Position numbers and translations under genes: made by a program. A stretch of 64,000 nt of DNA. Origin: VAZQ01 sp035263865 (lineage in GTDB: Bacteria > Pseudomonadota > Alphaproteobacteria > Rhizobiales > Xanthobacteraceae). Shown here in pieces: positions 42,243 through 50,762 of this stretch (position 1 is the stretch's first letter; the number at the start of each line of letters is the position of its first letter). Under the pieces are notes generated by a model that made no database searches, was not told the DNA's origin, and worked only from the letters and a program-made list of their open reading frames with translations. Where the stretch lies: NCBI GenBank assembly GCA_035263865.1, contig DATFQX010000422.1:1-64000 (forward strand), written 5' to 3'.

Positions 42243-42431
42243 TTAGCCCTTAGTCACGACAGGCTGTGGGTATTTGCCAACCGGATACTTGCCAACCGGA
42301 TATTTGCCCACCGGGTACTTTCCGATTGGCGCTGCCGTCACCGGGGGCGGCTCCTTGCGCGGCAAATCGGCGGCAGCGGCAACGCTCAACGTGGCGATGA
42401 GCGCAGCCGTTACGATTATGACGATCTTCAT
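42243..42431 (-). CDS. Small secreted KYP-repeat peptide 1 (62 aa)
   Basis: Residues 1-21 form a signal peptide ending VAAAA, the mature chain begins DLPRKEPPP, and then GKYPV repeats follow: GKYPVGKYPV GKYPVGKYP (four GKYP units), with the tail QPVVTKG. The mature peptide is about 40 residues, rich in Lys, Tyr and Pro. The start is the ATG at 42431: ACACAAGGGGATTAG lies before it, and the paralogue at 51740 has nearly the same leader (ACACAAGGGGAATAG). The in-frame ATG at 42530 is rejected. I know no function for this type; see the separate finding. Confidence 0.75.
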   Translation of the reverse strand: MKIVIIVTAALIATLSVAAAADLPRKEPPPVTAAPIGKYPVGKYPVGKYPVGKYPQPVVTKG

Positions 42432-42959
42432 GATGCTAATCCCCTTGTGTTGGGCACCCGGACGGGCCGACCGAGTGACGCCCCTATTCCGCTTTGTCTG
42501 TGCAAGACGCCCGCTTCTACCATCCCACATTCCGGCTCAATCGCCGAGGAATGGCTCCCGACTATTAGTCGCCTCGGCCGGTCGAATGGTTCAAAATGTA
42601 ATCGGTAGGATCACGGCATCGGCAGCGCCCGCTAACCAAAGCGTCCCCCGCCCAGCGGCAACGGCCCAAGTCCCGGTTGTGACCTGCGCCATTTTTTCCA
42701 CCCGGCTCCAGCTGTGCTTATCTAACTACCGCCGCCCCGCCATTGTTCGCTGGCAAGTGCGAGAGACTGGCCGACGGAATACTGTCGTTTTGTCGGGGCG
42801 GAATCCATTCAATAGCTGGCTCAAGGCAAAACACTTTAGCCTCAAATAGAGGCGTAACCTGCGAACGCGCCTCCTGAAGCCTCTCGCCCATTAATCGCCA
42901 CAGCCCTCGGTGATAACAGGGGAACGGACAGAAGAACCGACTCACCAGGAGAGGGGGCC
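42432..42959. other. Intergenic stretch between the KYP peptide and S41 peptidase genes
   Basis: 528 bases holding the promoter and leader of the minus-strand KYP gene and, at the right end, the start region of the peptidase with GGAGAGGGGG just before its GTG. No coding content was recognised in the middle. Confidence 0.5.
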
Positions 42960-44279
42960 GTGCTGCGCAAAGTTTTCCCGATCTTCCTTGGCGCAATTGC
43001 GGGCGCTGCCGTGACGTTGGTGACTCCTCAACCCCGGATAGTGGTCGAGGCATCGAGCGCAAAGGCAGCCGCTGAGGCGCTCCAGCAACTCAGCCTTTTC
43101 AGCCACGTATTCGAGCGCGTGCGCTCGGACTATGTCGAGAAGCCCGACGATTGGAAGCTGATTGAGGCGGCAATCAAGGGTATGTTGGCGGGCCTTGATC
43201 CTCATTCGAGGTACCTGGACGCGCGGGGCTTCCGCGACGCGCAAGTGGACACACTGGGAAAATTTGGTGGGTTAGGGCTAGAGATCGCTTCTGAAAGCGG
43301 CCGCATCAAGGTTATTTCAGCAATAGATGAAACGCCGGCAGCTCAGGCCGGTATGATTGGAGGCGATATTATAACCCGTATCGACGATGAACCCGTTGAC
43401 GGACTAAACCTAAGTGAAGTGGCTGAGAAGTTGCGCGGTCCCGCGAATACTAAAGTCAAGTTGACGATCAGGCGCCAAAACAATGATAAGCCAATGGAGA
43501 TGGTTATCACTCGCGCCGTTGTTAGGGTTAATCCGGTTCGGTGGCACCTAGAAGATGAAGACCTAGGCTACGTCCGCATAAGCCAATTTAACGAGCAGAC
43601 CATCTCAGGCTTGAAGAAAGCGATTAACGACTTCAAGGCGAAAAAAGGCGATGAGCTGAAAGGCTTCATATTGGACTTACGTAATAATCCTGGTGGGCTG
43701 GTAGATCAGGCGATTACGGTTGCGAATGCGTTTCTGAAGCAAGGCGAGATCTTATCGACTCGTGGCCGCGGTGCGGACGGTACGCAACGTTTCATTGCCC
43801 GAGCCGGCAAAGACATAAGCGACGGAAAGCCGGTGATAGTGTTGATCAATGGCGGTTCGGCCTCGGCGTCCGAAATCGTGGCCGGCGCCTTGCAAGACCA
43901 CAAGCGCGCAACGATCATTGGCACGCGATCCTTCGGCAAAGGCTCGCTGCAGACGCTGATTCCGCTCGGCCGCGAAAGTGGAGCGCTGTCGCTGACCACT
44001 GCGCGTTACTTCACGCCCTCGGGACGCTCAATCCAAGCGAAAGGAATTTCGCCGGACATCATAGTTCAGCAGGAGATTCCTGAGGAGTTGAGGAGCAGTG
44101 CGGATGCGACAAGTGAAGCAGGTTTGCGAGGTCACCTCCTCGCTGAGGGGCAGGAGCAAACCGGATCGCAATCCTACGTTCCACCGGATTTAAAGCATGA
44201 TAAGGCGCTCAAAATGGCTCGGGAACTGATCCATGGGCGGGTCGTCAATCCACCGCTCCCATCCAAACGGGATCGCTGA
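42960..44279 (+). CDS. S41 family C-terminal processing peptidase
   Basis: 439 residues, CtpA type. An N-terminal signal/anchor (5-23) is followed by a helical part, a PDZ domain (about 97-190, GGLGLEIASESGRIKVISAI) and the S41 catalytic core. Catalytic Ser302 lies in NGGSASASEIVAG, and Lys327 in GTRSFGKGSLQT; their spacing of 25 matches E. coli Prc. It trims periplasmic or membrane proteins from the C-terminus. The start is the GTG at 42960 with GAGAGGGGG upstream. Codon use between about 43300 and 43730 is clearly AT-richer than in the rest of the gene and the neighbours. A 9-bp stem terminator follows at 44417. Confidence 0.92.
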   Translation: MLRKVFPIFLGAIAGAAVTLVTPQPRIVVEASSAKAAAEALQQLSLFSHVFERVRSDYVEKPDDWKLIEAAIKGMLAGLDPHSRYLDARGFRDAQVDTLGKFGGLGLEIASESGRIKVISAIDETPAAQAGMIGGDIITRIDDEPVDGLNLSEVAEKLRGPANTKVKLTIRRQNNDKPMEMVITRAVVRVNPVRWHLEDEDLGYVRISQFNEQTISGLKKAINDFKAKKGDELKGFILDLRNNPGGLVDQAITVANAFLKQGEILSTRGRGADGTQRFIARAGKDISDGKPVIVLINGGSASASEIVAGALQDHKRATIIGTRSFGKGSLQTLIPLGRESGALSLTTARYFTPSGRSIQAKGISPDIIVQQEIPEELRSSADATSEAGLRGHLLAEGQEQTGSQSYVPPDLKHDKALKMARELIHGRVVNPPLPSKRDR

Positions 44280-44416
44280 TCTTCACGCTGCCTGCCAGTC
44301 TGAGCTGAGCAGACGGCTATGCCTCGCCCATCGCACGCCGTCGCCCTTGGGCAGCGCACGAGCACGGCCTCAGCGGCTTCGTAAATTCCTAAAAATGACA
44401 TTAGCGGCCTGAGAAT

Positions 44417-44443
44417 AGCCCCGAGCCGTTGCGTCTCGGGGCT
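44417..44443 (+). terminator. Intrinsic-terminator-like hairpin after the S41 peptidase gene
   Basis: AGCCCCGAG (44417-44425) pairs perfectly with CTCGGGGCT (44435-44443) across a 9-base loop, followed by CTCTTAG. The weak T-run lowers confidence. Confidence 0.6.
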
Positions 44444-44559
44444 CTCTTAGTGCAGCAGTATCCTCACGGGGCTGGGACATTCTGACATTCTTGCAATTAG
44501 GACAGCACTCGGCTCAGGCAGCCCTGCCTGCGCACACGCGATGCCGCGAGAGATCGTTC

Positions 44560-45234
44560 TTAGTCTGATTGCGGCGGCTGCTGATAGTTGTTCGCCCGCA
44601 GCCACTGTTCATAAGCCGGGTCGGTGCCATCTAGTCCCAGCGCCTTGAGTCGACGGGCATCGAGGAGAAGCACCTTCCCTGATGACAGCTGCCTTATCTC
44701 TTGAAAGAGCCGTTTCGGCATTCCCATGCGGGCCAAGTAAGCTTCAACGCTTTTCGCCAATCCCACGTGTTTTTGTTTGGCGCGATCGCGGCTTTGCGCG
44801 AAGTTCAGGCGCTGGAGCCCAACCTTTTCCGGCGCGGGCGTTCGCCGCACCCCTGCGGCCAAGACAAGCACGCAAGCGCCCAAGCATTGCCCATCATCGT
44901 CTACCGCGGTCAAAGCCCATTGGTTTCTGATTTCCTCGCCCAGCTCCATCGCCGCAAACTCATCCCCGCCCCCGGAGTTAAGCAACACCGTCAGTTCGTC
45001 AACGTCCGGGCGGATTGACCCAATCAGCTCAATGGCCTGGCTTGTCACGGCTCGGTCGATCGGCCCCTGAATCTCCACACCGCCGACGTGCGCGGCACGG
45101 TCCAAGTTGTAAATATTGGCAATGCCCCCGGCGGTTTGTTGATCGACCGGTGATTGCGCGGCGACAGGAGAGAGAAGTGCCAAGCCCATCAGGCACACCG
45201 CGCACAACCTCATCCTGCCGAAAAAGCCCCGCAT
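44560..45234 (-). CDS. Periplasmic ClpP/crotonase-fold-like hypothetical protein
   Basis: 224 residues. Signal peptide 1-26 (MRGFFGRMRLCAVCLMGLAL...VAAQ). The mature part has EIQGPIDRAVTSQAIELI, LTVLLNSGGGDEFAAMELGE and DDDGQCLGACVLVLAAGVRR, the pattern of the uncharacterised periplasmic ClpP-like family (COG3904 style), in which a cysteine-containing GACV loop replaces the usual nucleophile site. No proteolytic activity is implied. The start at 45234 is chosen for the signal peptide; the open frame extends to 45441 but there it lies across a ROK kinase fragment coded on the other strand. Function unknown. Confidence 0.68.
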   Translation of the reverse strand: MRGFFGRMRLCAVCLMGLALLSPVAAQSPVDQQTAGGIANIYNLDRAAHVGGVEIQGPIDRAVTSQAIELIGSIRPDVDELTVLLNSGGGDEFAAMELGEEIRNQWALTAVDDDGQCLGACVLVLAAGVRRTPAPEKVGLQRLNFAQSRDRAKQKHVGLAKSVEAYLARMGMPKRLFQEIRQLSSGKVLLLDARRLKALGLDGTDPAYEQWLRANNYQQPPQSD

Positions 45235-45334
45235 GTACAATCCTGGATCATGCCGCTTGTTGAGCCCGACTTCCACACCGATAGCAGTGGCGATTGGTTC
45301 GAAATTTGCTTGCCCGTATGTGGCCTTCGGAATG

Positions 45335-45427
45335 CAGCTTTCCAGGATAGTGCGCAGCCTGGCTGCAGTCATCAACATCCTCGATCCAGACGCAATCGTT
45401 CTTGGCGGCGGCCTCTCCTGCTTAAAT
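45335..45427 (+). pseudogene. Fragment of a ROK family sugar kinase
   Basis: Read forward, 45335-45427 gives LSRIVRSLAAVINILDPDAI then VLGGGLSCLN, which is the C-terminal nucleotide-site segment of ROK fructokinases/glucokinases (normally ...INLLDPDVIVLGGGLSN). Only about 30 codons survive, with no kinase N-terminus nearby and a stop soon after. Confidence 0.6.
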
Positions 45428-45467
45428 ATCCGCTTTGTCAATTGGCTTGGCCTCCGACCCGCTGCAC

Positions 45468-45764
45468 CTATCGTTGCTTCCCGGTCTTCTTACCGGTTTT
45501 CCCGCGGACTCCCTTCGCGGTCAGCGTCGGCCTTGATGCGCTGGTAGGCTCTGCGGCGCGCGCTGGAGCGGCCCTGGTGAGGCGCACACCGGGCTGATCA
45601 CCATTGGTGAACTCGACGCCCGCCGCCTCAAGTGCGCTCTGTAGCCTGTTGATTGTCGATTGCTTCGCATCTGCCCCGTTTTCGATACGCGTGACGGTGT
45701 TGGCAGTGACGCCGGCTTTTTTAGCGAGTTCCCGCACGCCCCATCCGACGGCGGCGCGGGCCAT
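45468..45764 (-). CDS. XRE-type helix-turn-helix regulator
   Basis: 98 residues. MARAAVGWGVRELAKKAGVT, ANTVTRIENGADAKQSTINR and LQSALEAAGVEFTNGDQPGV match small phage/plasmid-type Cro/C1 regulators common in rhizobia. The C-terminal 35 residues are Ala/Lys-rich and probably disordered (KGVRGKTGKKTGKQR). The usual family start has about five more residues before MARAA; those residues are in frame (IPLR) but no good start codon is seen, so the gene may lack its proper start. It is divergent from the YqaJ remnant, with only 31 bases between, a typical phage regulator position. Confidence 0.65.
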   Translation of the reverse strand: MARAAVGWGVRELAKKAGVTANTVTRIENGADAKQSTINRLQSALEAAGVEFTNGDQPGVRLTRAAPARAAEPTSASRPTLTAKGVRGKTGKKTGKQR

Positions 45765-45795
45765 CCGAAGCGGAATAGACCAGATGGAGAACGCA

Positions 45796-46157
45796 ATGTC
45801 AGATAATTCGGGGAAAGCTTGGAAGCCCGCTGAACGCCGCTTCTTCATCGGCGGTTCGGACGCCCGGATCATTATGGGCAGCGATGAGGCCACCCTAGTC
45901 CGGCTATGGCGCGAGAAACGAGGCGAGGCCGAACCGGAGGACCTGTCCGGCAACCTCATCGTGCAACTCGGAAGGGCGACCGAGGACCTCAATCGCTCCT
46001 GGTATGAGCGCAACACCGGGCGGCAGGTCCGAGACGTGCAACGCCAGGTCAGGCACTCAGCAATTCCGTGGATGGCAGCCACCCTTGATGGGATTGTGGA
46101 GGGCAATTCGAAGCCAAATTCATGCTGCCCTGGTCATTCTCCGAAGAGGCAGCGGCG
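45796..46157 (+). pseudogene. YqaJ-type phage recombinase, N-terminal remnant with frameshift
   Basis: The ATG at 45796, with GGAGAACGCA before it, opens MSDNSGKAWKPAERRFFIGG, SDARIIMGSDEATLVRLWRE and AIPWMAATLDGIVE, the start of rhizobial YqaJ exonuclease/recombinase proteins. Near 46108 the reading frame shifts: FEAKFMLPWSFSEEAAA continues in another frame up to 46157, then similarity ends. The catalytic core after that point is gone. It marks a decayed prophage or integrated element. Confidence 0.78.
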
Positions 46158-46690
46158 ATCCAGGGCGAACTTCTGCCAGCACGTCGGCAGGATTTATCCC
46201 GCGGGTGCAGTCCAGCAAGCATGCAACCAATCACCACTCCGATCAATGGCCATGACAAAGGCCCCTGCTCGAACGGTCGACACGATTTGCAAGGCAGCGA
46301 CCAAAAGCCGCTGTCAAAGTCCATGCGTGCGCCGCTCGAACGGTGCTTGAAGTCTCGCGCCATCGCCCAATGTTTTCTGCGCCTTTCCAATCTTGACCCA
46401 ATCTTGCTTGACCGCGTGGGCAGGTACGAAGCGAGACTGTGGCGCCAAGCGGCGCAAACAATCTGGACGCTTGACGCTATGAGACGGCCGCAACCGACTC
46501 CGACGCGGCGATCGTTTTGCAATCCGGTAGCGCGCTTTTCCTGGGATGCCGAGAGATAATGGCTCGAGGTGATTCTTCGGTTCTTGACTTGGCAGGTTGG
46601 CCACAAATCCCCGGGGCCATTTTCGAGCGTGCCCATGGTAACGTCGTGGACTGGTGAGTGATTCGCTGCGTGAACTGTCGAGCGTCCCGT
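46158..46690. other. Decayed stretch without genes
   Basis: 533 bases after the recombinase remnant. Several open frames on both strands overlap, but none shows a domain, a ribosome site or a sensible N-terminus. Probably prophage or island debris. Confidence 0.5.
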
Positions 46691-46699
46691 GTCGACCCG

Positions 46700-47127
46700 T
46701 TTCAATAAAGTTCATCCCGATCACAAGCACGCGGGCTATTCTGCAACAATCCTTCTCCCCGGCGAGGATTCGGCAGCGTTCGAGGCTGCATCGCGCCTTG
46801 ATTGCTGAATTTAGCCCGATCGGCGCGCTCGAGCAGAACATTGTCGCCGACATCGCGCGCCTAACCTGGCGAAAGCAAAATCTTGCGACTTTTCGGATTG
46901 CGGAGCTAGCTAAAGAGCGTCATCAAAAGATTCAATACGAGAAGGCCCCGGGCACGCTTCTTCTTTTGCTTGATGACATCGATCCCGCTGCGGCACGAGA
47001 AGGATACCGAGCTGCGGAGAAGCAAGCTAGGCAAGAACTCGGGGGCATTTATCAATTGATCGATATCGGCGAACCCGCGACAATCGATGGACGGTTTGAT
47101 TTCCAAGATGTCTCAAACAATTGCTAA
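46700..47127 (+). pseudogene. Rhizobial hypothetical gene, frameshifted
   Basis: The first part reads NKVHPDHKHAGYSATILLPG and EDSAAFE in one frame; the continuation LHRALIAEFSPIGALEQNIV, ADIARLTWRKQNLATFRIAE, LAKERHQKI is in another, with a break near 46785. The pattern (HG.S.T.VLP.ED...LH..LI....P.G.LE..IV..IARL.WR..NL..FRIAE) belongs to an uncharacterised family widespread near mobile DNA in Bradyrhizobium-like genomes. The N-terminus is missing too. Confidence 0.55.
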
Positions 47128-47299
47128 TGGTCCGGGGCGTCAAGTCCCTCTCGCCAGCGTCCTCTTCGGGGTCGATGCCGCAAATTTCAGGCCCCCGAAA
47201 AGCAAGCTGACACCAAGGTGCGGCACATCGCCCGCGTGACGAGGTGCGGGCGGAAACAAGCTGGCATCGTCATGATTGCTGGCGCTCACGCGCGCTCCC

Positions 47300-47534
47300 T
47301 TCGGGACCATCATAAGAAAGGCTATCGCGGATCGGAGCAGGGCCTGCAATTGCGCGGGATTTGCGCCTTGATTGCCAACGTACCACCATGGGTGTTGCTG
47401 GCGCCGATCGCGACAATCCGCAGTGGCGCCGCATTGACGGCCATGCTTGCGCACATCAGCGCCGCGATGGCTGGGAAAGCCGCACTGCCGAGACAGCGCG
47501 CGATGGCTGTTCCGAGCGTACGGACGGCTCGCAA
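47300..47534 (-). pseudogene. SGNH/GDSL-type esterase, N-terminal fragment
   Basis: From 47534 the frame gives a signal peptide and APLRIVAIGASNTHG, block I of SGNH esterases (Gly-Ala-Ser-Asn in place of GDS). The next block, WYVGNQGANPAQLQALLR, is in a different frame, so a base was lost near 47385. The GGND and DxxH blocks are not found downstream. A broken arylesterase/thioesterase gene. Confidence 0.65.
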
Positions 47535-47546
47535 TTCTTTCGCCCT

Positions 47547-48143
47547 CTATCTCGTCTGCGGCACGGCCAGGATGGCGCGCTCAATTTCCGCTTGGATCTT
47601 TGGGCTCTTGTCCATGGCGATGTGGGAAATGCCCACGTCACCGCCGAGATTGATGTTCGAGAGCTTGCCATGAAAACCAGCATCGGCGAGCACCGGCGCG
47701 CCCCAGCCCGGTGAATGGTAGTAATTGATTGCTCGCACTACATTGCCCGGCAGTGGGTCCTGAAACAGTGGCGCAAGCGTAACCAGCAAGTCGACGGGAA
47801 GTTTTTCCTTCTCGAGCAGACGAGCCATTTCGATCACGTTGTTCGCGCCTTGTGAATGGCCGACCAAGACCAGTGAACCGTTCTTGCCAGCGGCACGATC
47901 CTTGACGATTTCCGAGACCGTCGACTTCCAGGCCAAATGTCCGACCGCCTCGGCTTTGAGGCCCTTGCTCCTGAGCTCATCGGCGAGGCTGTCGAGACCG
48001 GTCGAGAATACGCCAAACCAGCCGCGGAGAAGATAGACCCGAGTCTCGGCCTTGGCAGCGCTACTCCACAACAGGGCAATGGCGATGCAGAGGACGCCCA
48101 ACATCGCTCCTGGCTTCGAACCACGTTGACGACACACGTGCAT
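47547..48143 (-). CDS. Secreted alpha/beta-hydrolase-like protein
   Basis: 198 residues with a signal peptide (about 12-32, ending SSAAKAE). The fold is shown by RVYLLRGWFGVFSTGLDSLA (first strand and oxyanion loop) and SLVLVGHSQGANNVIEMARL, whose Ser97 is the expected nucleophile; the histidine is probably in GISHIAMDKS. It may be a small periplasmic lipase or thioesterase; relatives in rhizobia are uncharacterised. The ATG at 48143 is preceded by GGGGGATTCACA. A broken SGNH esterase fragment lies directly downstream, so this may be a once larger hydrolase cluster. Confidence 0.8.
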   Translation of the reverse strand: MHVCRQRGSKPGAMLGVLCIAIALLWSSAAKAETRVYLLRGWFGVFSTGLDSLADELRSKGLKAEAVGHLAWKSTVSEIVKDRAAGKNGSLVLVGHSQGANNVIEMARLLEKEKLPVDLLVTLAPLFQDPLPGNVVRAINYYHSPGWGAPVLADAGFHGKLSNINLGGDVGISHIAMDKSPKIQAEIERAILAVPQTR

Positions 48144-48738
48144 TGTGAATCCCCCCGTCAGTCATCCTCCTGCGCAACCCTGGTCCACTATAGTATGCAA
48201 GCTCTCAAAGAGCTGTGGCATTACTGCCACACATGCCGGCTCATTTGGATCACCGCATGGCGACTCGCGGATCTCACGAGAGTGCAAGGGATTAGGACTA
48301 GTGTGGCGCGCTCTTAAGACCCTATCGCTTGCCGCCATTGTCCGCTTGTGGCCGTCGCGGGACCAGCTTCGCAAGCCGGATCTGCGCGATTGCGGCGACG
48401 GTAAACTCATCTTGTTCGCCGCACCGCGCCCGGTCTTGTTCGGCGCCGCGCAAGTCGCCCAAGCCGCAAGATGCGTTTGATGAGCAAACATCTCGACGGA
48501 CTTGGAACGCGCTCAAACGAGCGGGGTCCCACTACATTACTTACCGGCCGAGCGTCATGACAAAAAAGCGATGCGCCGTTGGCTAGGACCTATCCCAAAA
48601 TTGCCGAGTGCTGTCGGCTCACGGACGACCTGTGGGAACGCATCGGGACGCGGCTACATTGTTGAATGGCAACCCCTCGTACTTCAACGCGCGGGTGCGT
48701 TGGACACCGCCGCGCATCGGCGAACGGAACAACTCCTT
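48144..48738. other. Intergenic stretch upstream of the SSS transporter
   Basis: 595 bases. Open frames on both strands have no recognisable domain. The transporter frame is open back to 48502, but its first ~79 codons have no membrane character and no ribosome site, so I treat them as non-coding. Confidence 0.5.
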
Positions 48739-50535
48739 ATGCCCCTTGTCTTATTTCTCGCGCTCCTCTCTCTGGTAATTTACTTCATACCGATCTACCT
48801 CCTGCGCCGCAGGACATATGCACGCGCGCAGGATTATTTCCTCTCATCTGGCCACACCCCGCCGGGGGTGATTCGAAATTCTTCAGTCGCATACGCGCTA
48901 AAGTTAGCGATCTTCGGTCCGTTCTTTGTCTGGGGCGCGAGCGGCGATTTTTGGCCGGTAATCATCAATTCAGCGTGTTTCGGATTGGGCGTGAGCCTGA
49001 TCTACATCCTGCGCCGCCCGCTGCTCGCGTTCCTCGACAGCTCGCTCAGCGGCAGCCGATCGATGACGGTGCACGAGTTCATTGCGCGACAACACGGGAA
49101 CGATCAGCGCGTCCGGCTGCTCGCATCGGGCTTGACGATTTTCGCGATCCTTGCGCTCACAATCGGCGAGGCGCTCGTCCTGGCGGCGTTTCTCAAGCCA
49201 GTCCTATCCGGCAATGCGGTCTCCACCTACGCCGTCGTGTGCGGCCTTGTGGCCTTGATGGCGGTGTACGCAATTGTTTCGGGAAATTCCGGCGTGATGC
49301 GCTCGGCCCAATCGCAATTGGGCATGTGCTACCTCGGCCTGTTCGGCGCGGCCGCTCTGTTGCTGTATCTGATGATTTCGGCGCTGCGGCCCATGAGCCC
49401 GCACAGCACATTTGCCATCGTGTTCGTTGCCGCCTGTTGCGCGATCATGCCTTTCTACCGGCGTTCGCGCTATATGGATACCGGTCCCATTCGCGCCGTT
49501 TCTTCGAATAACGGCTCCGGCGGCGAGCCGTTCGGTGCGCGTCTGTTCCGGAGATTCGAGAAGATACTCAACGCCAGCATATCGGTCTTTGCGGCGTGGG
49601 TCATCGTCCTTGCCGCCATGCAACTCTACTCCGAGGGTCTCTCGGCTGCCGTGACTGACAGCATCGCCGCGCTGGAGACGGGGACGCGAGTGTCCGGCGT
49701 GGGACTAACGGCCTTGGTGTTGCTGCCGCTCTTCCATCCCCTCGTCGATATGGCCAACTGGCAGAGAATTGCGGTCTTCGCAAAGGACGCGGGGGACCTT
49801 GAACCCAGCCGACGGCCCGCGGCATTTCGCGGGATCGTTAGGGGCTACGCAGTTGAGACGCCGTTGATGTCGTTATTCATGTGCATGTTCGGCGTTATTG
49901 CCGTCGTCACCATGACCACGCCGGACGGCGCAAAGGCAGTCGATGGCTTCCTTCGCGAATTGACCGCAGAGCAAAATGCGCTCGCCGCCGCAGCGTTGTC
50001 GCTGCTGTTGCTCAGCGTGTTTGCGATCGCGCTCTCGACGATGACCTCCCTCTTCTCGGCAAGCCTATCCACCCTTCGCTATGACGTGCTGCCGGCGGTT
50101 TGGCCGGAACTCGCCTCCGCAAAGGAAGACGATGCCGGAGAGGCGACGCGATGGACCGTCATTGCAGGCGGGGGACTCTATGTCCTAACGACCGTCGCGG
50201 GCCTCTTCATCGCCGATGCGTACCTGAAGGTGAGCTACACGAGCAGCGCGTTCCTTGCCCTTTTGTTCGCCTCCTCCTGCGCACAGCTCGCATTCGTGCC
50301 TCTCGTCTTGGGACCGCTCATCGGGCGAACGCGCGATGGTTTCGCAACGGTATCCGCCGCCTGGGCTCTGGTCATCCTCGCTTGTAGCGCTGCTGCCGGG
50401 CCGATTGCGGTGACGATCTATTTCGCGACTGGAAGCGAACCGTGGTTGTGGACCGCAGTTCCTGCCTGTCTCGCATCCGGTCTCTTGCTGTTCACCCTGG
50501 CGCGGCTGTGGCCGGCGAGGACAGCCGCCGCATAG
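48739..50535 (+). CDS. Sodium:solute symporter-like membrane protein
   Basis: 598 residues, about 14 hydrophobic helices. The first helix is LVLFLALLSLVIYFIPIYLL, followed by the RTYARAQDYFLSSGHTPPG loop typical of SSS/SLC5 proteins. SLSGSRSMTVHEFIARQHGN corresponds to the helix 2-3 loop, and HPLVDMANWQRIAVFAKDAG to the conserved helix 8 loop segment with Asp-x-x-x-Trp-Gln-Arg. The protein resembles an orphan symporter subgroup; the sodium site and substrate cannot be assigned. The ATG at 48739 has only a weak ribosome site. A hairpin terminator follows at 50677 between this gene and the converging one. Confidence 0.8.
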   Translation: MPLVLFLALLSLVIYFIPIYLLRRRTYARAQDYFLSSGHTPPGVIRNSSVAYALKLAIFGPFFVWGASGDFWPVIINSACFGLGVSLIYILRRPLLAFLDSSLSGSRSMTVHEFIARQHGNDQRVRLLASGLTIFAILALTIGEALVLAAFLKPVLSGNAVSTYAVVCGLVALMAVYAIVSGNSGVMRSAQSQLGMCYLGLFGAAALLLYLMISALRPMSPHSTFAIVFVAACCAIMPFYRRSRYMDTGPIRAVSSNNGSGGEPFGARLFRRFEKILNASISVFAAWVIVLAAMQLYSEGLSAAVTDSIAALETGTRVSGVGLTALVLLPLFHPLVDMANWQRIAVFAKDAGDLEPSRRPAAFRGIVRGYAVETPLMSLFMCMFGVIAVVTMTTPDGAKAVDGFLRELTAEQNALAAAALSLLLLSVFAIALSTMTSLFSASLSTLRYDVLPAVWPELASAKEDDAGEATRWTVIAGGGLYVLTTVAGLFIADAYLKVSYTSSAFLALLFASSCAQLAFVPLVLGPLIGRTRDGFATVSAAWALVILACSAAAGPIAVTIYFATGSEPWLWTAVPACLASGLLLFTLARLWPARTAAA

Positions 50536-50676
50536 TCTTTGCGGCGCTCAGCGCCCGCCCGGGCAGGGGCGAGCGCGCGACGAACACGGTCGTAGCCGAG
50601 GCGGAATTCGGCCCTCGGTACGGCGGAATCACATTCATGCTTGGACCGCGCGCTCTCGCGGCTCCCCAATGAAGAA

Positions 50677-50698
50677 GCGGAGGCATCAATGCCTCCGC
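50677..50698. terminator. Perfect 10-bp hairpin between convergent genes
   Basis: GCGGAGGCAT and ATGCCTCCGC pair with a two-base loop, between the ends of the SSS transporter gene and the minus-strand secreted protein gene. No T-run, so termination is likely but not proven. Confidence 0.55.
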
Positions 50699-50724
50699 AA
50701 CAGTCGCCGTCAGTTCTATTCTCT

Positions 50725-50762
50725 AAGGGACGTCAGTAGCCGCAAGGGACGTCAGTAGCCGC
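50725..50762. repeat. 19-bp tandem direct repeat across a stop codon
   Basis: AAGGGACGTCAGTAGCCGC occurs twice in a row (50725-50743, 50744-50762). The right copy contains the last codons and the stop of the minus-strand gene at 50752; the left copy is a duplicate just after it. Confidence 0.85.

Noticed and set aside
42243..42340. Short repeats in the KYP gene as a CRISPR or minisatellite
   Set aside because: Units are about 15 bases, in frame, and encode GKYPV; there are no spacers and a full precursor design is present.
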